From Eustoma russellianum (Eukaryota > Streptophyta > Magnoliopsida > Gentianales > Gentianaceae), in contig AP025067.1 in NCBI GenBank assembly GCA_036186865.1, forward strand, positions 24,501,346-24,565,345: a DNA stretch of 64,000 bases, in the 5' to 3' direction. The first letter of the stretch is position 1. Each line of letters opens with the position of its first letter. The notes under the pieces are model-generated. The model was given only the letters and a program-made list of their open reading frames with translations, was not told the origin of the DNA and did no database searches. The position numbers were made by a program, and so were the translations under genes. This document shows, one piece after another, positions 21,410 through 33,000 of the stretch.

Positions 21410-21834
21410 TGTTGAGACATATAAGGAGGTTGGAACCAAGGAGAAGCAAGCAGGATCAAAGATGAGACTTTGACGAAACTGAGAGAAGTTCCCACATGGA
21501 GGTGTGATCTGCAACTTTCAAGAGTTAAAAGACAATATGTTATTATGGCAGGCAGTTGGATCAAGGGAACGATCACAGTTGCTGGCGAGGAAGGAAGAAG
21601 AGGCAGTGGGAAGAAGAAGAGTAGTTAGTTAATAAGTGCGCCAACGTTTGAATAGCATGTGAAATGTCCAAGTTATCCTTACTTGTAAATAAAGAGTAGT
21701 TAGTTAATAAGGGCAATTCTGTAATTTCAGGAGGTAGTTATTTTCATATTTGCGTTGTGCTATAGGTTTTGTGTTTGACATTTTGCAGAAAATGAGATCA
21801 GATATTTTATGCCTTCAATTCCTTGTTCCTGACA
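21410..21834 (+). repeat. Copia-1 3' LTR (3' end approximate)
   Basis: It begins TGTTGAGACAT directly after the polypurine tract. The end is placed at CCTGACA (21834) because copia LTRs end in CA, but there is no partner LTR in the window to prove it. Confidence 0.6.
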
Positions 21835-22168
21835 GTTACTTTCCTCTCTTCCGAATTTTCGTCAGTTATTGTTTCTTGATTCAATTGCTTGCTAGAATTT
21901 GACACAATCGTCCATGGAATGTTGTAAAAATAATAATAAATTAAATAACATGCCAACATGAAAGAAAATATCGGCACATTACTAAGGGTGTCAATCATCT
22001 AGAGAACATATTTAATCAAATCTTAACCAAATAACTTGAATGAAATGACTTCGATTTACCCATATGTTCTATCATCAATAGTCTTCATAAATTTGCATTT
22101 GATCAAATCCTTCACCCATTTTTTCACAAGTTTTGTGCCAAGATAAATGAACATATCAACTTCTGCAA
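21835..22168. other. Spacer downstream of the GH31 gene
   Basis: This is AT-rich sequence between the copia LTR and the GH31 stop codon, and should hold the 3' UTR of that minus-strand gene. No clear AATAAA signal was seen. Confidence 0.5.
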
Positions 22169-24048
22169 TCAACTATGGATTCCCAACTCCCAAGACATTA
22201 CAAAATTTTTCCCAACAAGCAACTTCAACCCATTAACCTCAACCATCATATGTGTCATCAATTCTCCCTCATATCCAAACTTGTCACCATGATTTAGTAC
22301 TTTCTCATTATGCTCCACCTTAGAAACATCTGCCATTTGATCCTCATCAACCTCAACTGAAAATGATCCTCCAACTTTACCACCACCTAGTAAAACTATC
22401 TTCTCAATGATCCATCCTTTATCTAATGCAAATTTTCCCTCTTGCACATGTGACCACACCTTTACCTTTCCATGATCAAATGTTGCCCCAAAATCAACAT
22501 AAGTCGAATGTCCATTCCCAAGTTTCATCTCAGGAAGCTCGTCGTCGTCGAGGTAAAGCTTTCCCTTGGCTTCTCCTTCATTTGATCCCAATGGGAAGGC
22601 CACAATGAGAGTGAAAGGAGTCGTTCGCGCTTTTCTTGATAACAACCCTCCTTGTTGCATTGGTAGGATGGTGTTTTGATACAAATGTACATTCACTACA
22701 TTCAATGGAGCATCCAAAGTAACATAGTGAGAGTCTTTTGCCATAATGGCTTTTGTCATATCAAATAAACTGTACCAAGTACCCTGGGGAAAGAAAGCCT
22801 TGACCTTGGTGGCGTTCGCTTCCAGCACTGGTGAAACCATCACACTGCTTCCTAACAAGAATTGAGTGCTCAATCCATAACATTCAGTGAGATTAGGAAA
22901 GGAGAAGAACAACGGCCGAGCAACCGGGGCTCCACTTACATGTGCTTCATAGCTTAATGTATAAAGATATGGAAGCAACTTGTATCTCATGCCCAAAGCA
23001 TTCCTAGCAGACTCAGCCACCGATTTCCATTGGTACAGCTCTTGCCTAGGAGAATAAAAGTTTGCATGATCCCTTGAGAAGGGATAGAAAGCTCCAACTT
23101 CAATCCAACGGTTGCAAAGCTCTTCGGTAGGGGCCGGATAGAATCCACAAATATCTGAGCCAACCATTGGGACCCCAAAGATCCCAAAGTTCAACATTGT
23201 GGAGATTGAGTACTTGAGATCCTCCCAAGTGCCTTTGTTATCTCCTGTCCAATGTGCAGTGTACTTCCCTGAACCAACAAAAGTCGAACGCGACAGGATA
23301 AACGGACGTTTCCCTTGAAGCCCTTGAAGAGCCTTGTGAGTAGCTATGGTCTGAGAGAATCCATACAAGCTATGAGCATCATACTCCCTCACTCCATTAT
23401 AGTGAACTGCACTTGTAGCTATGGTCTTGTATCCTATCGGCGCTTCGATTCCCGAAGCGTTAATTTTATATGGAGGATCATCCCATCTGGTTTTGGTTAT
23501 GTTCTTGCAATCTAAACAACATTCCCAACCAGGTCCAGTTCCTGAGGGGCATACCTTTCCTTCAGGGATTGTGCACAAACCTGAACAGAAATTGGAAACC
23601 TCATTCATGTCAATCCATAGGCCATCAACAGGAACAAGTTCATGAAAGCGACGAATTTCATCACCCCACCAATCAACAGTCTTGGGATTAAGGAAATCAG
23701 GGAAATTAACAGCTCCAGGCCAGACCTGAGCTACATAAGGCTTTCCTTCATACTTGATGAAAACATCGTCGGCAATACCGCGCTGGTAGACACCATAGCT
23801 TTTGTTTACTCCAATACCTGGATCTATAAGGACAATGTAGTGCATGCCTTGGGCATGAATCTTTTTCAAGAAAGATCGAAGCTTTGAGCGAGGATAGCTG
23901 ATAGGGTTGAGGGTGAAGTCCTTGTGGCCATCCATGTGATCATCATCATTCCATATCACATCAAGAGGGATTTTAGCCTTCTTGTAGTTTTCCACTACGT
24001 CTTCAACTACAGACAAGTTATGGTATCCCCATCGGCATTGATGGAAAC
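22169..24048 (-). CDS. XYL1: GH31 gene exon 3 (catalytic barrel and C-terminus)
   Basis: The acceptor TTTTGCAG/GTTTCC at 24049 restores GFHQCRWGY in phase with exon 2. The exon carries both catalytic aspartates and runs open to a TAG stop at 22169-22171, encoding 625 full codons. Confidence 0.92.
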
Positions 24049-27000
24049 CTGCAAAACCATAATGATGACAATTCATTAGACTTCTATATATGCTTTCAAA
24101 TGTGCAAATTCTGGCATCCTTGTTATGCAACGTATGCATACTTTAAGTATCAGTCCACAACCAAGAATCAGAGCATTTGATTTTGTTCTACAACATCGTT
24201 TCCAAATCGAATACAAAAACAACCTCCACAACAACAACATTACCCCATTATCTTAGGGCTCCCGCCTATGACGAGATATGGAGAGTCGAGAAGATTCAAA
24301 GGGAAAACGCTGAAAGCCAAGGCAGCGAAAATTGGCTGCGACGGTATATTTTGTTGAGAAAAAGAGTTTGAGTGATTCACAAAATGCATGATTTAAATAA
24401 CACGTGTTTAAGAAATGCATGACACAATTTATTACTTGACACGTTTTTCTGACAAACTTGCCTTATATACTTTATACATAATGTTGTCGTACTAACAAGC
24501 CATGAAGCTTTAAAGCTTACATCAAATGGCAAACATTCGTTGCGTTTAAACTATTTTCAGGTGCCACCATTAATGAACTAAAGTAGTTAATTAAGTGAAA
24601 TACTTAGTTAAATGAAATAAGTAGTTCATTAAATGGAGATATATTTGGAGAAGGCATGATGGCAACAAACATGGAAATGGAAAGTCTCCTCCCACTCTAA
24701 TCACACGTTTTTATATATATAAAAATATATATTCAGATTTTTTAAAAAGACACAATACATATATATTCCGACGTACTACCGACACGTAACATATATTACA
24801 AACGTACGTCAACGTCACACCACTATACTTACCTCATACTTATGAGTATATTCAGGTCTTATATTATATGATATAAATCATGGTGATGACAAAATTATAA
24901 ATGACACATTACAAAGTCACAAACCAAAAATTGCCGTATCGGGTCACGCACGTTCCATATATAGATGGCCATCCACTTCAAAAATGGTCAAAAATTTCGT
25001 GGCTTACATGGTACACTAGGTCATAAAATCATTTCATGTTGACACATACAAATCATCCCCAATTAAGTCTAAATTGTGGAGATTCCAAATTCATCTTTTT
25101 AAGCACGTGGGGGCGCCACTTTAATCAGCCATTAGAGCTGAATATTAAAGTTATATTATGTATATTATGTGTGACATAATATATATAACATGTACACAAA
25201 GTTTGAATTTAATCGGAGAAAAATCACATAATCGACAAAAGTCAAAAATTCGGTTTTTTACGAACACAACACATGGAACGTTTTTGGCATGACATGTAAC
25301 ATGTATCTAGACACTTTTTACATATTCGGAATATATCATATGTGTATAATTATTGTGCATTATTTGACAAAGCTTACTAAAGTAAAATTTCAGCACATGC
25401 ACATTGGTTCTACACGCCATTCTCAGCTATGATGGAGCCTAGATGGAGCTTATTTGGCACTTATTTGGCACTTTAAATGATGGAAAATAAGCCACACATG
25501 ATTGGTGATATTGAAGAAGTCAACACACAAGGAAACAATTCAAAATACAACACATGCTGAAATTTCAGCACATGTTGCTTTTTATGGCCGAATTTCAATT
25601 ATTTTGTCTTCAATTTGAGTCCAAAATTGAAGGGATTGAATGATGATTGTTTCGTAATATTTTGAATACGTTTTAGCACATGTTGTGTAAGTTTATTTCA
25701 GATATTACAGCTCATTAAAGGATGCCAAGTTGGATCAATCATCAAGTGACAAGTAAGTAAAGCCAAGTCATCCATCCAATCATGTTGTGCCAAGTGAGCA
25801 AGATGGTGTCATATCTATACAATGCAATCTTCCAAGGGCATTAAAGAGAATTCTCAAGGATGGAAAAGTCCTAAAGGGGGCGGCCATAAGGTGATTAAAA
25901 AGAAGAGAAAAGAGCAAACAAAGTCAAGACAACTCTCACATGTGCAAAAAGTGTCTTCCACTCTCTTCTTCTACATTTCTTTCTTCTTCTTCTTCTTCTT
26001 CTCTCAAGCCTATTGTTCTTATATTCAATATATTGAATAAGCTTTGATTAGACCACCATACACGTTCAAACTATTGTAAAAGGATCGATCAAGGTGTGAT
26101 GAAACCTTCATTCGTTCGGTAGTGGTGTTCGTGATCGGTGTGATTGATTGTATTGTGTGTAAAGGGTTGGAGTTGGTGTGTAACTCCAGCAAACCTTGTG
26201 GTAAGGTGTTATTTTGTGATTAGTGATAATCGAGGAAGGTGTCCTCGAAGGCTGGAGTAGGTTGTGTTAACCGAACCAGTATAAAATTCTCGGTGTTATT
26301 ACTTTCACCATTTTACTTTCAGTTTTCAGCACTTTGCATCATTTTCATTGCAAGAGTAAAAATATCAAACGACTTTCAAAAATTACCAAACTCTGCAGAA
26401 ACATAGCCACAACTCTTAAGTTTCATTTAGCGCAAGTTTCATACCATTTGGAAAAGTATAAGTCTATCAAACGTTAATAGTTCTGAGACTAGTGCAATCT
26501 GATTTTCAGACTTGCAAAGGTTGAGAGCATTAACTTATTTGACATACTTACCAAAGCAATTTTGAAAAACTGTTTCAACCCATTTAAATACATATCTTGA
26601 AGGGTTTGTCATTAAATTTTCAGACCATTTAGAGTCACGAATTAATTGGAATAAATTTTTCAAATCGGAGTACTGTTTCTGGTAGATTCGCGCAATCTGA
26701 TCATAAACGTGTTTTCAAAGGGTTAGAGGTTGTATTTTAATCTAAAATTTTTAGTAGTTACTCAGAACATCTGAGAGTAGAATCTCTCTAAATTTCAGAA
26801 TTTTTGAAGGTCTGTAACCAGGTTTTTCAAACGTTTCAAATCAGGATCTGAAAACAGAAACATTTTTCAGAAGTTAGGTTTTTGGGTCAAAATATTGTAA
26901 AAACCAAATTTTTCGCACCTACTATTCAACCCTCCCCTTTCTAGTGGTGCTATACAGGTCCTACAAGTGGTATCAGAGCGCAGGCACACTCACGAGAAGG

Positions 27001-30000
27001 AGATCCAACGATCTTTGTGAAATGGCAACCACTAGACACAAAACCGAGCAAGAAGGTATGTCAAGTCAAAGGCCTCCACTTCTTGATAGTGAGGTACATT
27101 CTGATTCCGATTCCGATTCTGAACCATCATATCATGATTTATATATTCAATATCTTGAATTGCATAAGTTTGTTAAGACTCTTGCAAAAGAAAAGAAACG
27201 CTTAATTGATGACAAGAAATTGTTAGAATATTCTAACACAAATCTTGTGTCTCAATTAAACGATTCAAAAGAAGGGTCGTCTTGCATCATAAATTCATTA
27301 AGGTCTGAAATTTCATCATTGACATCCGAGAACACTGAACTGAAAGCCGAGATTTCAAATTTGAAATCAAGAAACGAAGATCTAGAAAAGACGATAAAAC
27401 AATTCGATAGAGGTACTTGCATGTTAGATCGTCTCATTTCTTAAAACATGAAACTGAAAAAACCAGGTTATGGTATATTGAAAATAATCAGGTACAAAAC
27501 AAATCTACAAATTTTGTTTTATCTTCATTTAAACGACAACGTTGTACTTAAAAAGATCGTAAAGCCTAAGAAGGTGACAATACAATCTAGCGAGCCTCAC
27601 GTTGCATTTCATCGCACTACTTCTTTTTCATCAAGTAGAAAGTATAATTGTGTGCCATATAGATATAAAAGAAAGCCATTGATGCATATGTGATATTCAT
27701 ATCATACAAATGCATCTAGATCACAAACAATACACACAAACAGAAAGGCATATCAAAAACAAAGATCATACTATGTGCATGATGGGATTCTTGGCCAAAG
27801 GTCAAACACATACTCACATAACATCTACATATGTTGCGTCTTCAACTCTTTTCTCACCTTTTGGAAGACCTAGAAAGGTCACTCAAATTTGGGTACTAAA
27901 AGGGACATTTGCAAAGGGTTGAATAAATAACCCTTAAGAACGAAATTGAAATGCATGAGTTTTTTTACTTCTTTTTTATATGCACTTTTGATTTTATTTC
28001 CAAAATAAACGGGGAGAGAATGCATGATTTAAAGGAGAGAGAGAATGACTGATTGCAAAAATCAAAGAGGAGAGAATTCAAAATTCAAAATTTGAATTTG
28101 TGCACGATTGAAGGGGGAGCGGTTAAATTTAAATCATAAACTAAGGCTATTTTGTAAATCATCAAAAGTGGGAGATTGTTGAGAAAAAGAGTTTGAGTGA
28201 TTCACAAAATGCATGATTTAAATAACATGTGTTTAAGAAATGCATGACACAATTTATTACTTGACACGTTTTTCTGACAAACTTGCCTTATATACTTTAT
28301 ACATAATGTTGTCGTACTAACAAGCTATGAAGCTTTAAAGCTTACATCAAATGGCAAACATTCGTTGCGTTTAAACTATTTTCAGGTGCCACCATTAATG
28401 AACTAAAGTAGTTCATTAAGTGAAATACTTAGTTAAATGAACTAAGTAGTTCATTAAATGGAGATATATTTGGAGAAGGCATGATGGCAACAAACATGGA
28501 AATGGAAAGTCTCCTCCCACTCTAATCACACGTTTTTATATATATAAAAATATATATTCAGATTTTTTAAAAAGGCACAATACATATATATTCCGACGTA
28601 CTACCGACACGTAACATATATTACAAACGTACGTCAACGTCACACCACTATACTTACCTCATACTTATGAGTATATTCAGGTCTTATATCATATGATATA
28701 AGTCATGGTGATGACAAAATTATAAACGACACGTTACAAGGTTATAAACCAAAAATTGTCGTATCAGGTGACTACCGAAACTTCGTTAACGTGTCATGTA
28801 CTTTCCATATATAGATGGCCAGCCACTTCAAAAATGGCCAAAAATTTCGTGGCTTACATGGTACACTCAGTCATAAAATCATTCCATGTTGGCACACACA
28901 AATCATCCCCAATTAAGGTTAAATTGTGGAGATTCCAAATTCATCTTTTTAAGCACATAGGGGCGCCACTTTAATCAGCCATTAGAGTTAAATGTTAAAG
29001 TTATATTATGTATATTAGGTGTGACATAATATATATAACATGTGCACAAAGTTTGAATTTAATCGGAGAAAAATCGCATAATCGACAAAAGTCAAAAATT
29101 CGGTTTTCTACGAACACAACACATGGAACGTTTTTGGCATGATATGTAACATGTATCTTGACACTTTTTACATATTCAATACATACTAAAGTATTCTAGA
29201 ATATTCAAATTAGGGCTGATTGGAATATACCATATGTGTATAATTATTGTGCATTATTTGACAAAGCTTACTAAAGTAAAATTTCAGCACATGCACATTG
29301 GTTCTACACACCATTCTCAGCTATGATGGAGTCTAGATGGAGCTTATTTGGCACTTATTTGACACTTTAAATGGTGAAAAATAAGCCACATATGATTGGT
29401 GACATTGAAGGCAACACACAAGGAAACAATTCAAAATACAACACATGTTGAAAGTTCAGCACATGTTGCTTTTTATGGCCGAATTTCAGCATTATTTTGT
29501 CTTCAATTTGAGTCCAAAATTGAAGGGATTGAATGATGATTGTTGGGTAATATTTTGAATACTTTTTGGCACATGTTTTGTAAGTTTAATTCAGATTTTA
29601 CAACTCATTAAAAGATGCCAAGTTGGACCAATCATCAAGTGACAAGTAAGCAAAGTCAAGTCATCCATCCAATCATGTTGTGTCAAGTGAGCAAGATGGT
29701 GTCATATCTACACAAGGCAACCTTCCTAGGGCATTAAAGAGAATTCTTAAGGATGGAAAATCCCTAAGGGGGGCGGTCATGAGGTGATTAAAAAGAAGAG
29801 GAAGGAGCAAACAAAGTCAAGACAACTCTCATAATCTCACATGTGCAAAAAGTGTCTTCTACTCTCTTCTTCTACATTTCTTTCTTCTTCTTCTTCTCTC
29901 AAGCCTATTGTTCTTATATTTAATATATTGAATAGGCTTTGCTTAGACCACCATACACGTTCAAACTGTTGTAAAAAGATTGATCAAGGTGTGATCAAAC

Positions 30001-33000
30001 CTTCATCCGTTCGGTGGTGGTGTCCGTGATCGGTGTGATTGATTGTATTGTGTGTAAAGGGCTGGAGTTGGTGTGTAACTCCAGCAACCCTTGTGGTAAG
30101 GTGTTATTTTGTGATTAGTGATAACCGAAAAATGTGTCTTTGAATACTGGAGTAGGCTGTGTTAACCGAACCAGTATAAAATTCCCGTGTTATTACTTTC
30201 AGCACTTTACTTTCAGTTTTCAGCACTTTGCATCGTTTTCATTGCAAGAGTAAAAATATCAAACGACTTTCAAAAATTATCAAACTTTGCAAAACATAGC
30301 CACAACTGTTAAGTTTCATTTGGCGCAAGTTTCACACCATTTGGATAAGTACAAGTCTATCAAACATTAATAGTTCTGAGACTAGTGCAATCTGATTTTC
30401 ATACTTGCAAAGGTTGAGAACATTAACTTATTTGACATACTTACCAAAGAAATTTTGAAAAACTGTTTCAACCCATTTAAATACATATCTTGAAGGGCTT
30501 GTCATTAAATTTTTACACCATTTGGAGTCACGAATTAGTTGGAATAAAATTTTCAAATCGGAGTACTGTTTCTGGAAGATTCGCGCAATCTGACCATAAA
30601 CGTGTTTTCAAAGGGTTAGATGTTGCATTTTAATCTAAAATTTTTAGGAGATACTCAGAACATCTGAGAGTAGAATCTCTCCAAATTTCAGAATTTTTGA
30701 AGGTCTGTAACCAGATCTTTCAAACGTTTCAAATCAGGAGCTGAAAACAGAAACATTTTTCAGAAGTTAGATTTTTAGGTCAAAATATTTTAAAAAACAA
30801 ATTTTCCGCACCTGCTATTCAACCCCTCCTTCTAGTGGTGCTATACAGGTCCTACATATTTTATTTGGCAAGGTCGGAACATATGTATTTTTGAAGGAGA
30901 AGCATTTGAATCAAGGCAGCGAAAATTGGCTGCGACGATATATTTTATTTGGCAAGGTCGGAACGTATGTATTTTTAAAGGAGAAGCATTTGAATCTAGG
31001 GATGTAGCACATAGAATATGCACTCATGTATATATAGTGATGTATAAGCTCTACCCACATATCTTAGACATAGGTGCTGCTCATATGGTTTAATATTGCT
31101 ATACATTATTAAATAGAACATGTAGGTCGACATATGTACCTATAAGTAGGGCTATTGTATGGGCCGCATCCCCTTGATGCTTTGATTTATCTGGTTAATA
31201 TTAGCATTTTAACCAAAAAACACACAGAATTTGTTTTCCGATTACCCATAATGAAAATTACGTCAAGCTGTGTTGATCAACTACTATTTCATTATATAAA
31301 AAACGCAGCTAATTTAGTGAGTCATTTAAAATTTTCAATTGGCAAAGTCAAGCAACTCTTTTAAAATTTTCTTCAAGTTGACCCGTCAAAATTTTTTAAT
31401 TTTTTTTTCCTATGACAAGATTTTTATACCAAAACTTTTGGTTCAAAAGATTCTCTGAGAAAAAAAAATGAGAGAAAATCTCACTTATTAGCCTAAGGTT
31501 TGGCCCATTACTCAGTTAGCAGCCTAACGTTGATAAAACTCACTTAACAACAACTCTTTTGCCGAAATGTCTCACTTGTAGCCAGGTGACCGTTAACCAA
31601 CCGTTGACTTTCTCAAACCAACCAGAAGTTGACACGTGGCAACCCTTTTTAATTAAAAAAATAAAATTGTATTTTTTGAATAAAGAGATTTAAAATGAAT
31701 TTAAAATTTTTAAAAAATTGTAAAAATTAATTAAAAAACATTTTAAAAATCGAAAAATTAGGAAAAAAAGATAAAAATAAAAAAAAAATTACCCACAACG
31801 CCCCAGCACTCCACCAACCTACCCCCCCCCCCCCACGTCACACCCCCCCTCCGCCAAAAAAAATTTTTAAAAAATTTTTTTCTTACTCACTCATAACGCT
31901 CCGACCACCCGGTCCACCCCCGCGTCCCCTTCCCCATCCCCTCCTCTCGCGATTTTTTTTTAAAAATTTTTTCTAACTCACTCATAACGTCCCAACCACC
32001 CCCGCGTCCCCTCCCCCACCCCCGCGCACACCTCAAAAAAAATTTAAAATTTTTTCAACTCATCCACAAAGCTCCGACCATCCCACACCCCCCTCCCCCG
32101 CACCCCCCGGGCCAAAAATTTTTTTAACATTTTTTCTAACTCACTCATAACGCTCCGACCACCCCCGCGTCCCCTCCCCACCCCCTCATCTCGCGAATTT
32201 TTTTTTAAAATTTTTTCTAACTCATCCATAACATCCTAACCACCCCTGCGTCCCCTCTCCCACCCCTGCGCACACCCCAAAAAAGTTTTAAAATTTTTTC
32301 AACTCACCCACAAAGCTCCGACCATCCCCTAGAACCCGAAACAATCCAACCCCCTAGTCCAAAAAGAAAATGACAATGTTTTGGGCTGGGGTTGGATTGT
32401 TTGGAGTGCCGGGGGATGGTCGGAGCTTTGTGGGTGAGTTGAAAAAATTTTAAAATTTTTTTGGGGTGTGCGCGGGGGTGGGGGAGGGGACGCAGGGGTG
32501 GTTGGGACGTTATGGGTGAGTTAGAAAAAATTTTTAAAAAAAATCGCGAGAGGAGGGGGTGGGGGAGGGGACGCGGTGGTGGACAAGGTGGTCGGAGCAT
32601 TATGAGTGAGTAAGAAAAAATTTTTAAAAAAATTTTTTGGGGGGGAGGGGGTGGTGTGGCGTCGGGGGGGTATGTGGGTGGAGTGCTGGAGCGTTGTGGG
32701 TAATTTTTTATTATTTTTATCTGTTTTTCCTAATTTTTCGGTTTTCAAATGTTTTTTAATTAATTTTTACAATTTTTTAGAATTTTTACAAATAATAACA
32801 TTTTTTAGAAATGATTTTTTTTTTAAAAAAAAAAGAGGAAACCTGCTGTAGCAAGTCACCTTCCGGTGACTGGCTACAAGTGAGACATTTCGGCAAAAGA
32901 GTTGTTGTTAAGTGAGTTTCATCAACGTTAGGCTGCTAACTGAGTAATGGGCTAAACCTTAGGCTAATAAGTGAGATTTTCTCAAAAAAATGATGAGGCA

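Larger units (their letters stand above)
1..21834 (+). mobile_element. Copia-1: decayed Ty1/copia LTR retrotransposon, 5' end outside window, split by two nested insertions
   Basis: Three separated blocks form one element in the copia domain order: GAG-pre-integrase and integrase (1-1072), reverse transcriptase and RNase H (13565-15422), then the RNase H end, polypurine tract and 3' LTR (21213-21834). The blocks are separated by MULE-1 (1083-13554) and a gypsy element (15423-21212). The reading frame of one block continues in the next once the insertions are ignored, so they once formed a single element. Stops and frameshifts in every block show it is dead. The 5' LTR and gag lie left of base 1, so no target duplication can be checked. 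The 3' LTR end is approximate. Confidence 0.85.
24352..30856 (+). mobile_element. SIRE-B: non-autonomous long-LTR copia element in GH31 intron 2
   Basis: LTRs at 24352-26965 and 28177-30856 (TGTTG...CTACA) flank only 1.2 kb of internal DNA. The target duplication TATTT is perfect (24347-24351, 30857-30861). LTR sequence, primer site, gag tail and polypurine array are related to SIRE-A but clearly diverged, so this is a sister subfamily. There is no protease, integrase, RT or RNase H, so the element depends on a helper. It lies on the strand opposite to the GH31 gene. Confidence 0.92.
31472..32983. mobile_element. MULE-2: foldback Mutator-like MITE in GH31 intron 2
   Basis: The terminal inverted repeats (GAGAAAATCTCACTTATTAG...) are flanked by a perfect 10-bp duplication AAAAAAATGA (31462-31471 and 32984-32993). 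The termini are the same family as MULE-1. The 1.5-kb element has no coding capacity. Much of the interior is a long inverted repeat, so the whole element could fold into one hairpin. Confidence 0.88.

Noticed and set aside
24177..24371. Open frame across the GH31 intron acceptor flank
   Set aside because: It runs over F1, L1 and SIRE LTR borders, so it is a chance frame.
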